This document shows, piece after piece, positions 33,406 to 33,803 of a DNA stretch of 33,803 nucleotides (within the stretch, counting starts at the first letter, position 1; the number at the start of each line of letters is the position of its first letter). Made by a program: the position numbers and the translations under genes. A model generated the notes under the pieces. The model made no database searches. It was not told where the DNA came from and saw only the letters and a program-made list of their open reading frames with translations. The stretch spans positions 1-33,803 of the forward strand of contig JAHEZK010000013.1 in the NCBI GenBank assembly GCA_023251115.1, written 5' to 3'. The stretch is from Nitrosomicrobium frigidum (SeqCode). GTDB lineage: Archaea > Thermoproteota > Nitrososphaeria > Nitrososphaerales > Nitrososphaeraceae.

Positions 33406-33803
<398 letters not shown>

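Overview
The window looks like the chromosome of an ammonia-oxidising archaeon of the Nitrososphaerales. Its low GC content suggests a Candidatus Nitrosocosmicus-like soil lineage; that placement is inferred from composition and gene content only. Archaeal markers are Rpo7, Spt4, ribosomal proteins S30e, L31e and L39e, Alba, a thermosome subunit, a Dpo4-type polymerase and an intron-containing tRNA. Many genes start at TTG or GTG and have a TATA box about 25-35 bases upstream of the start, as expected for leaderless archaeal mRNAs.

Layout. 1-1260: a cut-off minus-strand gene, a secreted protein, and a repeat resembling the 3' end of a tRNA. 1261-1363: tRNA-Arg(CCU) with an inserted D-arm. 1463-3362: a truncated cysteinyl-tRNA-synthetase paralogue followed by a GNAT acetyltransferase, an arrangement resembling the MshC/MshD step of mycothiol synthesis. 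3499-4953: an ArsB/NhaD-type transporter. 5087-13055: a nitrogen block of urease ureABC, a divergent chaperonin with a His-rich tail, a divergent UreA paralogue, an agmatinase/guanidinase-family ureohydrolase and a sodium:solute symporter. 13155-17622: small unknown proteins, Alba, a secreted discoidin-like protein and DNA polymerase IV. 17778-21264: cobalamin operon cbiG-cbiX-cbiC with an AlaX-type editing protein. 21372-23277: a Cys-rich mini-protein, a dephospho-CoA kinase (CoA synthesis) and an Mrp/NBP35 ATPase. 23377-27367: rpo7-spt4-nadC, nadA, rps30e and nadX, which together supply the de novo NAD route from aspartate. 27422-29217: a TRAM protein, a membrane cupredoxin, a small zinc-ribbon candidate, and rpl39e-rpl31e. 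29314-33247: a degenerate FtsZ-like protein, a tRNA methylthiotransferase and a glutamate-1-semialdehyde-aminomutase-family enzyme. 33406-33803: the 3' end of 23S rRNA on the minus strand, cut by the window edge.

The most interesting part is the nitrogen block. A symporter could import a guanidino compound, a ureohydrolase could split it to urea, and urease could release ammonia for nitrification. Two unusual proteins sit inside this block. One is a chaperonin whose Gly/Met tail is replaced by a ten-histidine tail, transcribed divergently from ureA across an 8-bp inverted repeat. The other is a UreA-like protein lying directly behind the ureohydrolase gene. The CysRS-like/GNAT pair is the second candidate for an undescribed system, possibly a low-molecular-weight thiol pathway.
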